The notes: generated from the sequence alone by a model not told the origin. Shown: positions 8,106 through 16,292, counted from the first letter of the stretch. The stretch: DNA of 64,000 bases from Streptomyces sp. TSRI0281 (GCF_001905125.1 NZ_LWLE01000007.1:125881-189880); one strand, 5' to 3'. Made by a program: numbers and translations.

Positions 8106-9094
8106 ACGTACTCCCCCGGAGACTTGATGTGGTCGAGCTGGTCCTTCACCAGATCGGCGACGTCGGACATGCTGAACGGCTCGCTGCCGTTCGTCGTGAC
8201 GGAGACGTACGCCTCCCCGTCGTAGGCGAGGCAGAACACCCCGTCGAGCTTGTTCTTGCCGTCCTTCGGCATCCGGTAGCAGGTGGCCTTCTTGTGGCCC
8301 TCGATCCTCGGCCCCTTCCGGAAGCCCCCGAAGGAGTCCATCAGTTCCTTCTGACCTGCGTACGTGTCGTGGACGGCCTTCTTGTCCCGCATCTTCGAGA
8401 TGCGGATCTCGACGGTCAGGTCGTTGGCGTCCGAGGTGTACGAGCGCTGCGCGACGCCCCGGATACGGAGGCGGTCGATGCGCTTGTCCAGCTCCCGGCG
8501 CTGCTTGCCCGCCAGGCCGCGGCCCATTTCCTTCATGGCTGCCGTGGCCTTCTTGCCGCTCGTCTCGCTGTCGTTGCCGAACTCGCCGATGTCCGGGCCG
8601 AGCCGGTACCCCTTGGGGACCGGGAGCAGCAGTTTGCTGAGTTCGGTGGTGGCCCGGCCGCGGTCGGGGCCGCCGGCCGGGTCCTCGGCGGGCTTGTCCC
8701 CGGTCTTCGCCCAGACGGACGTGGTGACGGTGCGGTCGGCGCCGTCCACGGTGCTCTTGGTGTACGCGGCGGCGCCACCGACCGCGCCGAGGACCAGGAC
8801 GAAGGGCAGCGCGGTGAGGACCAGCCGCCGCGCCCTGCGGGGCGGGGCCGGAAGGCCGTTCAGTTCGGAGCCATTCCGCTCGGCACCGTTCAGTTCGGAG
8901 CCATTCCGCTCGGCGCCGTTCTGTACGGCACCGTTCTGTACGGCACCGTTCTGTACGGCACCGTTCTGTACGGCACCGTTCTGTACGGCACCGTTCTGTA
9001 CGGCACCGCTCTGTACGGCACCGTTCTCCGGGCTCGGGCCGGGAGTCGTCGGGTCGTTGTCCGGGCTCGTGCCGCGGCTCATCTCGTCGTTCAC
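8102..9094 (-). CDS. Membrane-anchored exported protein with NGAVQ pentapeptide repeats (paralogue 2)
   Basis: A 330-residue protein. The cytoplasmic N-terminus consists of pentapeptide repeats (NGAVQ about seven times, then NGAER and NGSEL alternating) encoded by a 15-bp minisatellite. Then come a basic stretch (PPRRARR), one transmembrane helix, and an extracellular domain with the SKLLLPVPKGYRLG motif and two Cys (CYRM and FCLAYDG) that could pair. The GTG start at 9094 is chosen because GTGA overlaps the stop of the upstream gene by 4 bp; the frame is open further upstream but runs through that gene. Function unknown. Confidence 0.85.
   Translation of the reverse strand: MNDEMSRGTSPDNDPTTPGPSPENGAVQSGAVQNGAVQNGAVQNGAVQNGAVQNGAVQNGAERNGSELNGAERNGSELNGLPAPPRRARRLVLTALPFVLVLGAVGGAAAYTKSTVDGADRTVTTSVWAKTGDKPAEDPAGGPDRGRATTELSKLLLPVPKGYRLGPDIGEFGNDSETSGKKATAAMKEMGRGLAGKQRRELDKRIDRLRIRGVAQRSYTSDANDLTVEIRISKMRDKKAVHDTYAGQKELMDSFGGFRKGPRIEGHKKATCYRMPKDGKNKLDGVFCLAYDGEAYVSVTTNGSEPFSMSDVADLVKDQLDHIKSPGEYV
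8861..9025. repeat. Coding minisatellite: 30-bp x 2 plus 15-bp x 7
   Basis: Bases 8861-8920 are two copies of a 30-bp unit, and 8921-9025 are seven copies of the 15-bp unit ctgtacggcaccgtt with one variant base (the sixth copy ends gct). All are whole codons of the minus-strand gene, so copy-number change lengthens or shortens the NGAVQ tract without shifting frame. Confidence 0.95.
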
Positions 9095-9918
9095 AGCCGC
9101 TCCAGCTGTCGCTCGGCCAGCTTCCGGATGTCCTTCTTGCTGATCGGCGTGGTGTCGAAGATGTTGATGTCGAGCATGATGTCGCCGCGCAGCGCCAGGG
9201 CCCTGGCGCGGTAGGACGGCATGTAGCCCGCCTTCCGCTCGACCTTGAACAGGTAGTAGCGGCCCTTGCCGCTGCCCTTGATCGGGTCGCCCTCGTTGCC
9301 CGCGCCGTCCTTGTCGAACGGCATGTACTCCAGCTGACCGTAGAAGTGATCGCTCGCGCCCAGCTGCGATCCGGAGCGGAACTGGACGAGGTTGACGGCG
9401 GTGTCCCGGTACTGCCCCTGGCGCCACGCGGCCGACGCGACCCGGCGGAAGTCGCCCTCGGCCATCGTCTCGAACATGTAGTCCTCGCTGTCGAAGTCCC
9501 GGGCATACGTGTCGAACGGCGTCCAGCCGTCGTCGATGCGCAGTTCCAGGACCGACCTCTTCGCGCCCTTGGGCCGGTCCACCAGCAGCTTGCGCAGGTC
9601 ACCGTCCGTCGTGACCTGCCGGTCCTGCGCGACGGGCAGCGGGGCCGGGACCTTGTCCGCGGGCAGCGGCTTCGCCGGGTAGCCGAGGCCCGACTGCGAC
9701 AGCGCGGCCAACGGGGTCGGTGCGCGCTCGGCCTGGATGCCGTAACCGACGGCGGCGCCACCGGTGATGCCGAGCAGCGCGGCGGCGGCGATGAGCAAGG
9801 TCGTACGTCCGCGCGGACGTGGGCGTACGGCAGTGTCAGCAACAACGGGAGTGACAGGAGCGACGGGAGCGGAAGGTGGCTCGGTCGGTACGTCAGGAAT
9901 GGTGTTGTTCAGTTCCAA
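9091..9918 (-). CDS. Membrane-anchored exported protein of unknown function (paralogue 3)
   Basis: First gene of the operon, 275 residues. A Pro/Val-rich N-terminus (1-38) with RPRPRGR is followed by a transmembrane helix (about 40-60, TLLIAAAALLGITGGAAVGYG) and an extracellular domain containing DLRKLLVDRPKGAK. It shares the layout and DLRKLL motif with the two following genes. The stop overlaps the next GTG start by 4 bp. Upstream of the start at 9918 is a 105-bp region shared with the divergent DsrE-like gene, where the promoter must lie. Function unknown. Confidence 0.85.
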   Translation of the reverse strand: MELNNTIPDVPTEPPSAPVAPVTPVVADTAVRPRPRGRTTLLIAAAALLGITGGAAVGYGIQAERAPTPLAALSQSGLGYPAKPLPADKVPAPLPVAQDRQVTTDGDLRKLLVDRPKGAKRSVLELRIDDGWTPFDTYARDFDSEDYMFETMAEGDFRRVASAAWRQGQYRDTAVNLVQFRSGSQLGASDHFYGQLEYMPFDKDGAGNEGDPIKGSGKGRYYLFKVERKAGYMPSYRARALALRGDIMLDINIFDTTPISKKDIRKLAERQLERL

Positions 9919-10023
9919 AAGGGTCCCCCCACGAGACCTGAGGCGCAGATTCCGTTACCTGCGCACACAACTGACCCACAGGTACCGAAAGAGGTTGCCC
10001 ACCCGACGATTACAGTTCGGCAT

Positions 10024-10386
10024 ATGCCAAAGAAGCTTGTGATCAAGGTGACCGCCGGGGCCGATTCCGCCGAGCGCTGCTCCCAGGCCTTCACCGTGGC
10101 GGCCGTGGCCGTCGCCAGCGGTGTGGAGGTCTCGCTCTGGCTGACCGGAGAATCCTCCTGGTTCGCCCTGCCGGGGCGCGCCGCCGAGTTCGAGCTGCCG
10201 CACGCCGCGCCGCTGCCCGACCTGATCGATTCGATCCTGGCGGGCGGTCGCGTCACGCTCTGTACGCAGTGCGCGGCCCGGCGCGACATCAGTGAGAAGG
10301 ACGTACTGGAGGGCGTACGGATCGCGGGCGCCCAGGTCTTCGTGCAGGAGGCCATGGCGGACGGCACCCAGGCCCTCGTCTACTGA
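10024..10386 (+). CDS. DsrE/DsrF-like small sulfur-relay protein
   Basis: A 120-residue protein of the DsrE-like fold (MPKKLVIKVTAGADSAERCSQAFTVA... start). It has the pattern of an N-terminal strand, helices, and a Cys pair in TLCTQCAARR around residues 80-83. DsrE-like proteins carry sulfur or sulfane groups on Cys. Nearby thiosulfate sulfurtransferase and DUF1416 genes on the other strand make a sulfur role plausible, but no substrate can be named. The ATG at 10024 is the first in frame with a normal family N-terminus. Confidence 0.8.
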   Translation: MPKKLVIKVTAGADSAERCSQAFTVAAVAVASGVEVSLWLTGESSWFALPGRAAEFELPHAAPLPDLIDSILAGGRVTLCTQCAARRDISEKDVLEGVRIAGAQVFVQEAMADGTQALVY

Positions 10387-10410
10387 GGTCCCACCGCCGC
10401 CGGGAGGCTC

Positions 10411-10671
10411 CTACCGGCGGCGCTTCTTGCCGTCGAGTTCGTCCCACCACTCGTCGGACTTCGCATCGCCGGACGGGTCGTCCCACCAACGGTCCTCCGG
10501 GCCTCGCCGGTTGGCGACTATCGCCGCGATCGGCGGGATGACCATGGCGACCACGCACATCCCGATGGCGACCGGCATCGACCAGAGGCGTACGACGGCC
10601 CAGGCGGAGACGAAGAGGACGATGCATCCGCCCATCATCAGGAAATAGCCGCGACGGCGCCGGGCGTACAT
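10411..10671 (-). CDS. DUF3099 membrane protein
   Basis: An 86-residue protein beginning MYARRRRGYFLMMG, with two hydrophobic segments (about 9-28 and 32-52) and a charged C-terminus ending KKRRR. This layout and the VRLWSMPVAIGMCVVA stretch are characteristic of the actinobacterial DUF3099 family, whose function is unknown. The frame is open further upstream, but the start at 10671 gives the family N-terminus. It is convergent with the DsrE-like gene (24-bp gap). Confidence 0.82.
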   Translation of the reverse strand: MYARRRRGYFLMMGGCIVLFVSAWAVVRLWSMPVAIGMCVVAMVIPPIAAIVANRRGPEDRWWDDPSGDAKSDEWWDELDGKKRRR

Positions 10672-10807
10672 GTCTCCAGCGTAGGCCCGATCCGGTGCGC
10701 GGCCCAGGCGAACGGCGCGAAGGGCCGCACCCCTGCTCAGGTGGCGTCCAACCCCCTGGGGTGCGGCCCTTCGGCCGGTCATGCGTCGTGCGTCGTACCG
10801 CCGCGTG

Positions 10808-10876
10808 GTACCACCGCGTACTTCTGCGTCGTACCGCCGCGTACTTCTGCGTCGTATCGCCGCGTACTACCGCGTT
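10808..10876. repeat. 23-bp tandem repeat, about three copies, in a 250-bp gap
   Basis: Units starting gtaccaccgc (10808), gtaccgccgc (10831) and gtatcgccgc (10854), each followed by gtacttctgcgtc or a variant, with exact 23-bp period. Degenerate cgtcgtgcgtcgcg copies continue to about 10915. This lies between DUF3099 and DUF1416. No coding capacity was accepted on either strand. Confidence 0.85.
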
Positions 10877-10921
10877 GTGCGTCGCGTGGCACTACTGCGT
10901 CGTGCGTCGCGTCGGCCGGAG

Positions 10922-11209
10922 CTAGACGGCGATCGCGACCTCGGAGAGGCCACCGGTCTGCGCCACGACCGTACGGTCGGCGCTGCCGCCCGGAACCAGG
11001 GCGCGAAGCGTCCAGGTGCCTTCGGCCGCGTAGAAGCGGAACTGCCCGGTCGCCGAGGTCGGGACCTCGGCGGTGAACTCGCCGGTCGAGTCCAGCAGGC
11101 GCACATAGCCGGTGACGGGCTCGCCGTCACGGGTCACGCTGCCCTGGATGGTGGTCTCGCCGGGCTTGATCGTCGAAGCGTCGGGGCCGCCGGCCTGTGC
11201 TCCACACAT
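10922..11209 (-). CDS. DUF1416 protein (carboxypeptidase-regulatory-like fold)
   Basis: A 95-residue protein (MCGAQAGGPDAST... start) that is almost invariably encoded just downstream of the thiosulfate sulfurtransferase gene in Streptomyces (SCO4165 by memory). The sequence has a beta-rich pattern (GSVTRDGEPVTGYVRLLDSTGEFTAE split by turns) like a small CarboxypepD_reg domain. Cys2 is conserved in homologues by memory. It starts 55 bp after the sulfurtransferase stop, so it is probably the second gene of that operon under control of the Cys-rich leader. Function unknown, likely sulfur related. Confidence 0.88.
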   Translation of the reverse strand: MCGAQAGGPDASTIKPGETTIQGSVTRDGEPVTGYVRLLDSTGEFTAEVPTSATGQFRFYAAEGTWTLRALVPGGSADRTVVAQTGGLSEVAIAV

Positions 11210-11264
11210 GGTGTTCTGTCCTTCTGGTCGGGGTCCTGCTGAACGGTTGAGCGGTCCTGCGGAA

Positions 11265-12104
11265 CTACTTGGCGGCGCCGAGCTCGATCGGCACGCCCAC
11301 GAGGGAGCCGTACTCGGTCCACGAACCGTCGTAGTTCTTGACGTTCGCCTGGCCGAGCAGCTCGTGCAGCACGAACCAGGTGAGCGCGGAGCGCTCACCG
11401 ATGCGGCAGTACGCGATGGTGTCCTTCGCCAGGTCGACCTGCTCGGCCTCGTAGAGGGCCTTGAGCTCGTCGTCCGACTTGAAGGTGCCGTCGTCGTTGG
11501 CGTTCTTCGACCACGGGATGTTGCGGGCGCTGGGCACGTGGCCGGGGCGCTGCGACTGCTCCTGCGGGAGGTGCGCCGGTGCGAGCAGCTTGCCGCTGAA
11601 CTCGTCGGGCGACCGCACGTCGACCAGGTTCAGGCTGCCGATGGCCTTCACGACGTCGTCGCGGTAGGCGCGGATCGACTCGTCCTGGGGCTTGGCCTTG
11701 TACGAGGTGGCCGGGCGGGACGGAACGGCGTCGACCAGGTCGCGGGAGTCGAGCTCCCACTTCTTGCGGCCGCCGTCGAGGAGCTTGACGCCCTCGTGGC
11801 CGTACAGCTTGAAGTACCAGTACGCGTACGAGGCGAACCAGTTGTTGTTGCCGCCGTAGAGGACGACGAGCGTGTCGTTCGCGATGCCCTTCTCGGACAG
11901 GAGCTTCTCGAAGCCGGCCTGGTCGATGAAGTCACGGCGGACCGGGTCCTGGAGGTCCGTGGTCCAGTCGATCCGGATCGCGTTCTTGATGTGGTTCTTC
12001 TCGTACGCGGAGGTGTCCTCGTCGACCTCGACGATGGCGACCTTCGGGTCGTCGATGTGGGCTTCGACCCAGTCGGCGTCTACCAGGACGTCACTGCGGC
12101 TCAT
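11265..12104 (-). CDS. cysA: Thiosulfate sulfurtransferase (tandem rhodanese)
   Basis: A 279-residue tandem rhodanese. The catalytic Cys233 sits in the loop CRIGERS, the form usual in actinobacterial CysA/SseA proteins, near the end of the second domain (WTEYGSLVGVPIE follows). The first domain lacks the Cys. It transfers sulfane sulfur from thiosulfate to cyanide or thiol acceptors in the cytoplasm. The ATG at 12104 has a strong GGAGGAG Shine-Dalgarno. A 26-codon ORF with two Cys lies 164 bp upstream on the same strand, suggesting cysteine-responsive control. DUF1416 follows. Confidence 0.93.
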   Translation of the reverse strand: MSRSDVLVDADWVEAHIDDPKVAIVEVDEDTSAYEKNHIKNAIRIDWTTDLQDPVRRDFIDQAGFEKLLSEKGIANDTLVVLYGGNNNWFASYAYWYFKLYGHEGVKLLDGGRKKWELDSRDLVDAVPSRPATSYKAKPQDESIRAYRDDVVKAIGSLNLVDVRSPDEFSGKLLAPAHLPQEQSQRPGHVPSARNIPWSKNANDDGTFKSDDELKALYEAEQVDLAKDTIAYCRIGERSALTWFVLHELLGQANVKNYDGSWTEYGSLVGVPIELGAAK

Positions 12105-12268
12105 GTGGTTCTCCTCCGGGGCAGTCTGCGGCGGGGTGGTGCGGAGTGCGGAGTGCGGGTGCGGGATGTACGCGCGACATGCACGGAGCGCGGCGCGTAC
12201 GAGGCGCGGGCTCGGCCCTGACCGTGGTCGAGGAGCCGGGGGGAAACAGGACGCCGGGAACGTCCCGC

Positions 12269-12349
12269 TCAGAAGGTGCGACAGAGCATGGCGGCGACGC
12301 GGCAGAGGTCCACTGCCCGCCGCTTCGTGAGATCCGCCTGTCGCTTCAT
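12269..12349 (-). CDS. Cys-containing leader peptide upstream of cysA
   Basis: A 26-codon ORF, MKRQADLTKRR then AVDLCRVAAMLCRTF, with Cys at 16 and 23. Short peptides with this -VDLCRVAAMLCR ending are annotated as putative leader peptides ahead of sulfur genes in Streptomyces (memory). In mycobacteria, Cys-rich leaderless short ORFs act as cysteine-responsive attenuators. There is no Shine-Dalgarno; instead a -10 element ends 8 nt before the ATG, so translation probably begins at the transcript 5' end. The 164 bp between this ORF and cysA would hold the regulatory RNA structure, which I could not fold by eye. Confidence 0.8.
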   Translation of the reverse strand: MKRQADLTKRRAVDLCRVAAMLCRTF

Positions 12350-12356
12350 GTGTCCG

Positions 12357-12386
12357 ATCGTAGGGAGGTACGGGCGGAGATGTCAC
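12357..12386 (-). promoter_or_regulatory. Probable promoter giving a leaderless leader-peptide transcript
   Basis: On the minus strand a -35-like GTGACA (12386-12381) and a -10-like TACGAT (12362-12357) are separated by 18 bp. The last T of the -10 is 8 nt from the A of the leader ATG, the spacing expected if transcription starts at or next to the start codon. Confidence 0.55.
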
Positions 12387-12542
12387 CGTCGTGTCGGATG
12401 ATGAGACGGGATCGTCCGCCATCCGAGACGTGAGCAGCGTGACCGAGGGATCGGAGCCACGCTCCGGCGGTGTGCGCCCGGCGTCCATCTGAGGACCGGA
12501 CAGGAACGTCTCAATATCTGGATCGACTGCGGGCCTGGGGCG

Positions 12543-12608
12543 GCCTGGGCCGCCACGGACTACGGGTCCGGGGCCGCCTGGGCCACCACGGACTGCGGGT
12601 CCGGGGCT
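12543..12608. repeat. 33-bp tandem repeat, two copies
   Basis: Units at 12543-12575 and 12576-12608 (gcctgggcc-ccacggact-cgggtccgggg) differ at a few bases. They lie directly after the stop of the DUF2993 gene, in the 274-bp gap to the leader peptide. Nothing else was recognised in that gap apart from the leader promoter. Confidence 0.85.
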
Positions 12609-12623
12609 GCCGTCGCCGGTCCG

Positions 12624-13313
12624 TCAGCCCGTGAGCGCGACGTTCGAGCCCGTGACCGAGATCTCCAGGCCGTCCCGGGTCACCTCGACCTTCTCCAGCT
12701 TCAGACCGTCCGGCAGCCCGCCGATCTCCCGCTCGAAGTCGGTCTTCCCGCGGACCAGATCCTCCAGACCGGGAATGCCCTCGCCCGGGACCTTGTCCGC
12801 GTGCACCCGGATGGTCCTGCCGTCGACGAGGGTGACGGTGGAGAGGACGCTGCGCGAGACCGGGCGGCCGAGGATGCCGACCGTGCCGGTGACCTTCACC
12901 TTGCCGTCGCCGCCGTACTCGACGGCGACGTCGTCGTTGGCCGCCGAGGTCAGGTCCTCGTAGTTGACGACGGCCGTACCGGTGGCACGGGCGGCCGTGG
13001 CGCTGGAGTAGCCGGAACCCAGGGTCACGTCGTGCAGCTGGGCCCGCATCTCGCTGATCCGGATCGCGCGGCCACCGGCGCTGGCCCTGATCCCGGTGAG
13101 CTTGACGTCCACCTGGTCGAACCGTGAACCGGCGACCTGCGTCAGGAACGGGAAGCCCTTGATCGAGACGTCCGTCGAACCGGCGCTGCCCCCGGTGATC
13201 CGGACCCGGCCCTCGGCCTCGGACTCCGCGAAGTACACGGCGGCACGGTCGACGGCGACGAAGGCACCGCCCAGCACCACCAGGACGATCAGCAGTATTC
13301 GCAGTGCACGCAT
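12624..13313 (-). CDS. LmeA-like DUF2993 lipid-binding exported protein
   Basis: A 229-residue protein with an N-terminal signal or anchor helix (MRALRILLIVLVVLGGAFVAVD) and a DUF2993 domain. The domain begins RVRITGGSAGSTDVSIKGFPFLTQV; the motif I-K-G-F-P-F-L-T-Q is the family hallmark. Family member LmeA of mycobacteria binds phospholipids and supports mannan synthesis in the cell envelope. An envelope lipid role is inferred here. The ATG at 13313 is chosen for the signal sequence; the longer frame upstream is Gly/Pro-rich and unlikely. Confidence 0.88.
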   Translation of the reverse strand: MRALRILLIVLVVLGGAFVAVDRAAVYFAESEAEGRVRITGGSAGSTDVSIKGFPFLTQVAGSRFDQVDVKLTGIRASAGGRAIRISEMRAQLHDVTLGSGYSSATAARATGTAVVNYEDLTSAANDDVAVEYGGDGKVKVTGTVGILGRPVSRSVLSTVTLVDGRTIRVHADKVPGEGIPGLEDLVRGKTDFEREIGGLPDGLKLEKVEVTRDGLEISVTGSNVALTG

Positions 13314-13514
13314 GCCCGTTGCTCCCCACCCTGACCCGACCGGACCCCCGTGGGACCCCGATCGGACCCCTGGCGCCCGTGAGCCTACTTGCGGCCGCAC
13401 GGGACACCCGGGGTGATCGACGTTCAAAGACCCCCCATCGGTTCCCGCGGCATCGCCCCCGTACACACGGCGCCCGCCGAACTCATGGCCCCGCCCGTAC
13501 GCACGGGATCACCG

Positions 13515-15026
13515 TCAAACGATCACGCGGCCGATCACATACACCGCGGGAGCCGCGGCGGTCAGCGGCAGCGCCACTCCGGCCGTCATGTGCACGAACC
13601 GGGACGGGTAGTCGTAGCTCGCCACCCGCAGCCCGATCAGCGCGCAGCCACCGGCCACCAGCCCGAGGAACGCGGCCTTCGTACCGAAGTCCGTGAACCC
13701 GCCCATCGCGAGACCGGCTCCCGCGGCGACGAGCAGCGCCACCACGACCGACGCGGCTCCCGGCAGGGGCAGCGCCCTGACGAGCACGGCGGCCGCGACC
13801 GCCACCCCGCCCACCGTCACGGCGTCCGGGACGGCCGCCAGATGCCCGGCGGCGAGCACGGCGAGGGCGGCGGACACGACGGTGGCCATCAGCCCGTACA
13901 TCCGCTCGTCGGCGCCCGCGTGGCTGCGCAGTTGCAGGACGACCGTGAGCAGCACCCAGACACCCAGGGTGCCCAGCAGGGCGGCGGGACCGTTCTCCCG
14001 GCCGGCCGCGAGCAGCGCCACGTCCGCGACGAACCCGCCCGCGAAGGCGAGCGCGATGCCCTGGCGGGCCGGCCACATGCCGTTGAGCCGGAACCACCCG
14101 GCGGCCGTCACGGCCTGGAGCAGGACCAGGGGGACGACCAGGGCGTACTGCCCGATCGCGGCACCGAGGGCGAGGAGCAGGCCGAGCCCCGCGGTGATCG
14201 CGGCGGGCTGCATGCCCGGCGCGATGATCGGCGAACGGCCTTCGGCGCGGGCCCGCTGGGCGTCGGTGACCCGGCTGTTGCCGAGGGTGGTGGGCGCGCT
14301 GAACCCGGAGGCGTCCCGCGGCGCGGAGGCTCCGGCGGGCGAAGCGGGCGCGGGCGCGGGAGCCGGGGCGGCAACCGATGTGTCCGGTACCTCGGGCGGC
14401 AGCGGGTACGAGCCCGAGTCGCCCTGCGGCGGCAGATACGCAGCATCCGTGGCGGCGGCCGGGTGCTGGTGCTGGTGCTGGTGCTGCGGGTGTCCCTGCT
14501 GCCCCTGGTACTGCTGCTGGGACTGCTGGGGCTGCTGGGGCTGCTGGGGCTGAGGCTGGGGGCGCTGCTCCGGGTACTCCTGATGAGCCTGGTGCTGAAG
14601 CGGCTGCTGAGGCTGAAGCGGCTGGATCGTCGGCTGGTACTGGGTGTCCCAGGTCTGCGCCTGCCAGGTCTGCGTCGCGCCCTGGTCGAAGGCCCCCGGC
14701 TCCGACTGCCCGGTGGGCCACTGGGCCGCTGCGGCCCCGGTGGCGCCCGTGTCGCCCGCGTGGGGCTCGTACGCGCCGTACGGGGCCTGGCCACCGCACG
14801 ACTGCTGAGGCTGGGGGTGCTGGGGGTGCTGCGGCTGGGGGTGCTGCTGGAACTGCTGCGGCTGTTGCCCGTACACGGGGGCGCCCTGGGCCGGATCGCC
14901 GTAGGACTGTCCTTCGTACGGCTGCTGTCCGTCGTACGGCTGCTGTCCTTCGTACGGCGGGGACTGCTGCCCGTCGTACGGCTGCTCACCGTACGGATGC
15001 GGATACTGCTGATCGTTGCTGCTCAT
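13515..15026 (-). CDS. Polytopic membrane protein with long Gln/Pro/Tyr-rich cytoplasmic N-terminus
   Basis: 503 residues. Residues 1 to about 250 are low complexity, rich in Gln, Pro, Tyr and Gly (blocks such as EQPYDGQQ and PQHPQHPQPQ). The C-terminal half is about ten hydrophobic segments (beginning ITAGLGLLLALGAAIGQYAL) with no recognised transporter signature. The start ATG at 15026 gives MSSNDQQYPHPYGEQ, a common beginning of such Streptomyces proteins. It is 10 bp downstream of the MoaD/ThiS-like stop on the same strand. Function unknown; the tail could serve in membrane clustering, which is speculation. Confidence 0.82.
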   Translation of the reverse strand: MSSNDQQYPHPYGEQPYDGQQSPPYEGQQPYDGQQPYEGQSYGDPAQGAPVYGQQPQQFQQHPQPQHPQHPQPQQSCGGQAPYGAYEPHAGDTGATGAAAAQWPTGQSEPGAFDQGATQTWQAQTWDTQYQPTIQPLQPQQPLQHQAHQEYPEQRPQPQPQQPQQPQQSQQQYQGQQGHPQHQHQHQHPAAATDAAYLPPQGDSGSYPLPPEVPDTSVAAPAPAPAPASPAGASAPRDASGFSAPTTLGNSRVTDAQRARAEGRSPIIAPGMQPAAITAGLGLLLALGAAIGQYALVVPLVLLQAVTAAGWFRLNGMWPARQGIALAFAGGFVADVALLAAGRENGPAALLGTLGVWVLLTVVLQLRSHAGADERMYGLMATVVSAALAVLAAGHLAAVPDAVTVGGVAVAAAVLVRALPLPGAASVVVALLVAAGAGLAMGGFTDFGTKAAFLGLVAGGCALIGLRVASYDYPSRFVHMTAGVALPLTAAAPAVYVIGRVIV

Positions 15027-15036
15027 GGTCTGCGGT

Positions 15037-15291
15037 TCACCCTCCTGCGAACGGCGGGAGCACCTCGACCGTGCCGCCCTCGGCAAGCCGTACGGTCTCA
15101 TGGCCACGGGTCCCGACGGGGTCACCGTCGATCAGGAACGAACACCTTCGCAGTACGCGGGCCAGCTCACCGGGGTGCCGTTCGCGCACCGCGTCGAGCG
15201 CCTCGGCGAGTGTCGCCGCCGCGTACGGTTCCTCCGCGGTCCCCGCGGCGGACTTGGCCGCAGCCCAGTAACGGATCGTTCCCGTCGCCAT
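15037..15291 (-). CDS. MoaD/ThiS-family ubiquitin-like sulfur carrier
   Basis: An 84-residue beta-grasp protein (MATGTIRYWAAAKSAAGTAEE start) ending PPFAGG. The C-terminal Gly-Gly is the site adenylated and thiocarboxylated in MoaD/ThiS proteins. No MoeB/MoaE partner is adjacent, so the pathway (molybdopterin, thiamine or another sulfur product) cannot be decided from context. The ATG at 15291 follows the alpha/beta hydrolase gene by 41 bp on the same strand. An internal Cys (RRCSFLIDGD) is noted. Confidence 0.88.
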   Translation of the reverse strand: MATGTIRYWAAAKSAAGTAEEPYAAATLAEALDAVRERHPGELARVLRRCSFLIDGDPVGTRGHETVRLAEGGTVEVLPPFAGG

Positions 15292-15332
15292 GGCGCCACC
15301 CCTTTCCTCGTGCGTCAGCTGTCCATGATGGG

Positions 15333-16292
15333 TCACGCCGCGACCGCCCAGTCGGCGATACGGGCGAGCAGGGCGTCGTCGGACGCGTTCTCCGCGTGCC
15401 CCATCCCCCGCTCCAGCCACAGGTCCGCGCCGCCCTCACCGGCCGCCGCGGCGAGCGCCCGCGGGTGGTCGAGCGGGAAGTACGGGTCCTGGTCGCCGTG
15501 CACGACCAGCAGCGGGGCGGGGGCGATCAGCGGGACCGCGCCGACCGGGGAGAGCGGTACGGGGTCCCAGGCCGCGCTGTCGATCCGGGTGCCGAAGCCG
15601 TAGCGGCCGACGAGCCGGCCCGTGGGACGCGTGACCACCCAGTGCAGGCGCCGCATCGGGGCCGTACCCCGGTAGAACCAGCGCGCGGGGGCACTCACCG
15701 CAACCACCGCGTCGGCGTGCGCCTCCATGCGCCGCTCGCACGCCGGTACTCGAACGGCCGAATCGTTTCGTATCACATCGTGGACGGAATCCGGTCCCGC
15801 ATTCCGGGCCTGAATCGGGGTCGCGTCATCCGTGTACAGGGCACCGTGCCGGAGCGCCACGGAGCCGCCCATCGAGAAGCCGACCGTAACGATCCGCCGG
15901 TGTCCCAGCGAGCGCGCCCAGGCCACCGCGGCGGCCAGATCCCGTACCTCCCGGTCGCCCACCGTCGAGCGCCCGCCGGACCGCCCGTGCCCCCGAAAAG
16001 AGAACGTGATCACGGCCGCACGCTGGGAGAACACCTGAGCCGCCCGCCGCACGGCGGGCCGGTCCAGATGGCCGGTGAAGCCGTGCGCGACGACGATCGC
16101 CGTAGTGGCCCGAACCCGCTCCCGCGCACCGTCCCCCGCCCCCTCCCCCGCAGCCGCGAAACCCGCCGTGCACGGTTCGTACACCGCCTCGACCGCGACC
16201 CCGTCATCGGTCAGCAGTGTGGTGCGGCGGGGGTTCGGCGTGAGGAAGGAAACAGAAGAACTCAGGAATCGACCCTCGGACACAGAACTCAT
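15333..16292 (-). CDS. Alpha/beta-fold hydrolase
   Basis: A 319-residue hydrolase. The nucleophile elbow is GFSMGG, the oxyanion HG is in AHGFTGH, the acid is in HGDQDPYF and the catalytic His in ERGMGHAE. Between the elbow strand and the next strand there is an insertion of about 40 mostly polar residues (from YTDDATP to CERRMEAH), longer than in most single-domain esterases. No signal peptide. The substrate is unknown. It is divergent from glnR, and about 270 bp separate the two. Confidence 0.9.
   Translation of the reverse strand: MSSVSEGRFLSSSVSFLTPNPRRTTLLTDDGVAVEAVYEPCTAGFAAAGEGAGDGARERVRATTAIVVAHGFTGHLDRPAVRRAAQVFSQRAAVITFSFRGHGRSGGRSTVGDREVRDLAAAVAWARSLGHRRIVTVGFSMGGSVALRHGALYTDDATPIQARNAGPDSVHDVIRNDSAVRVPACERRMEAHADAVVAVSAPARWFYRGTAPMRRLHWVVTRPTGRLVGRYGFGTRIDSAAWDPVPLSPVGAVPLIAPAPLLVVHGDQDPYFPLDHPRALAAAAGEGGADLWLERGMGHAENASDDALLARIADWAVAA

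Noticed and set aside
8921..9025. CRISPR-like array
   Set aside because: Units are contiguous 15-mers with no spacers and lie inside a coding frame. The same reasoning excludes all other tandem repeats as CRISPR.
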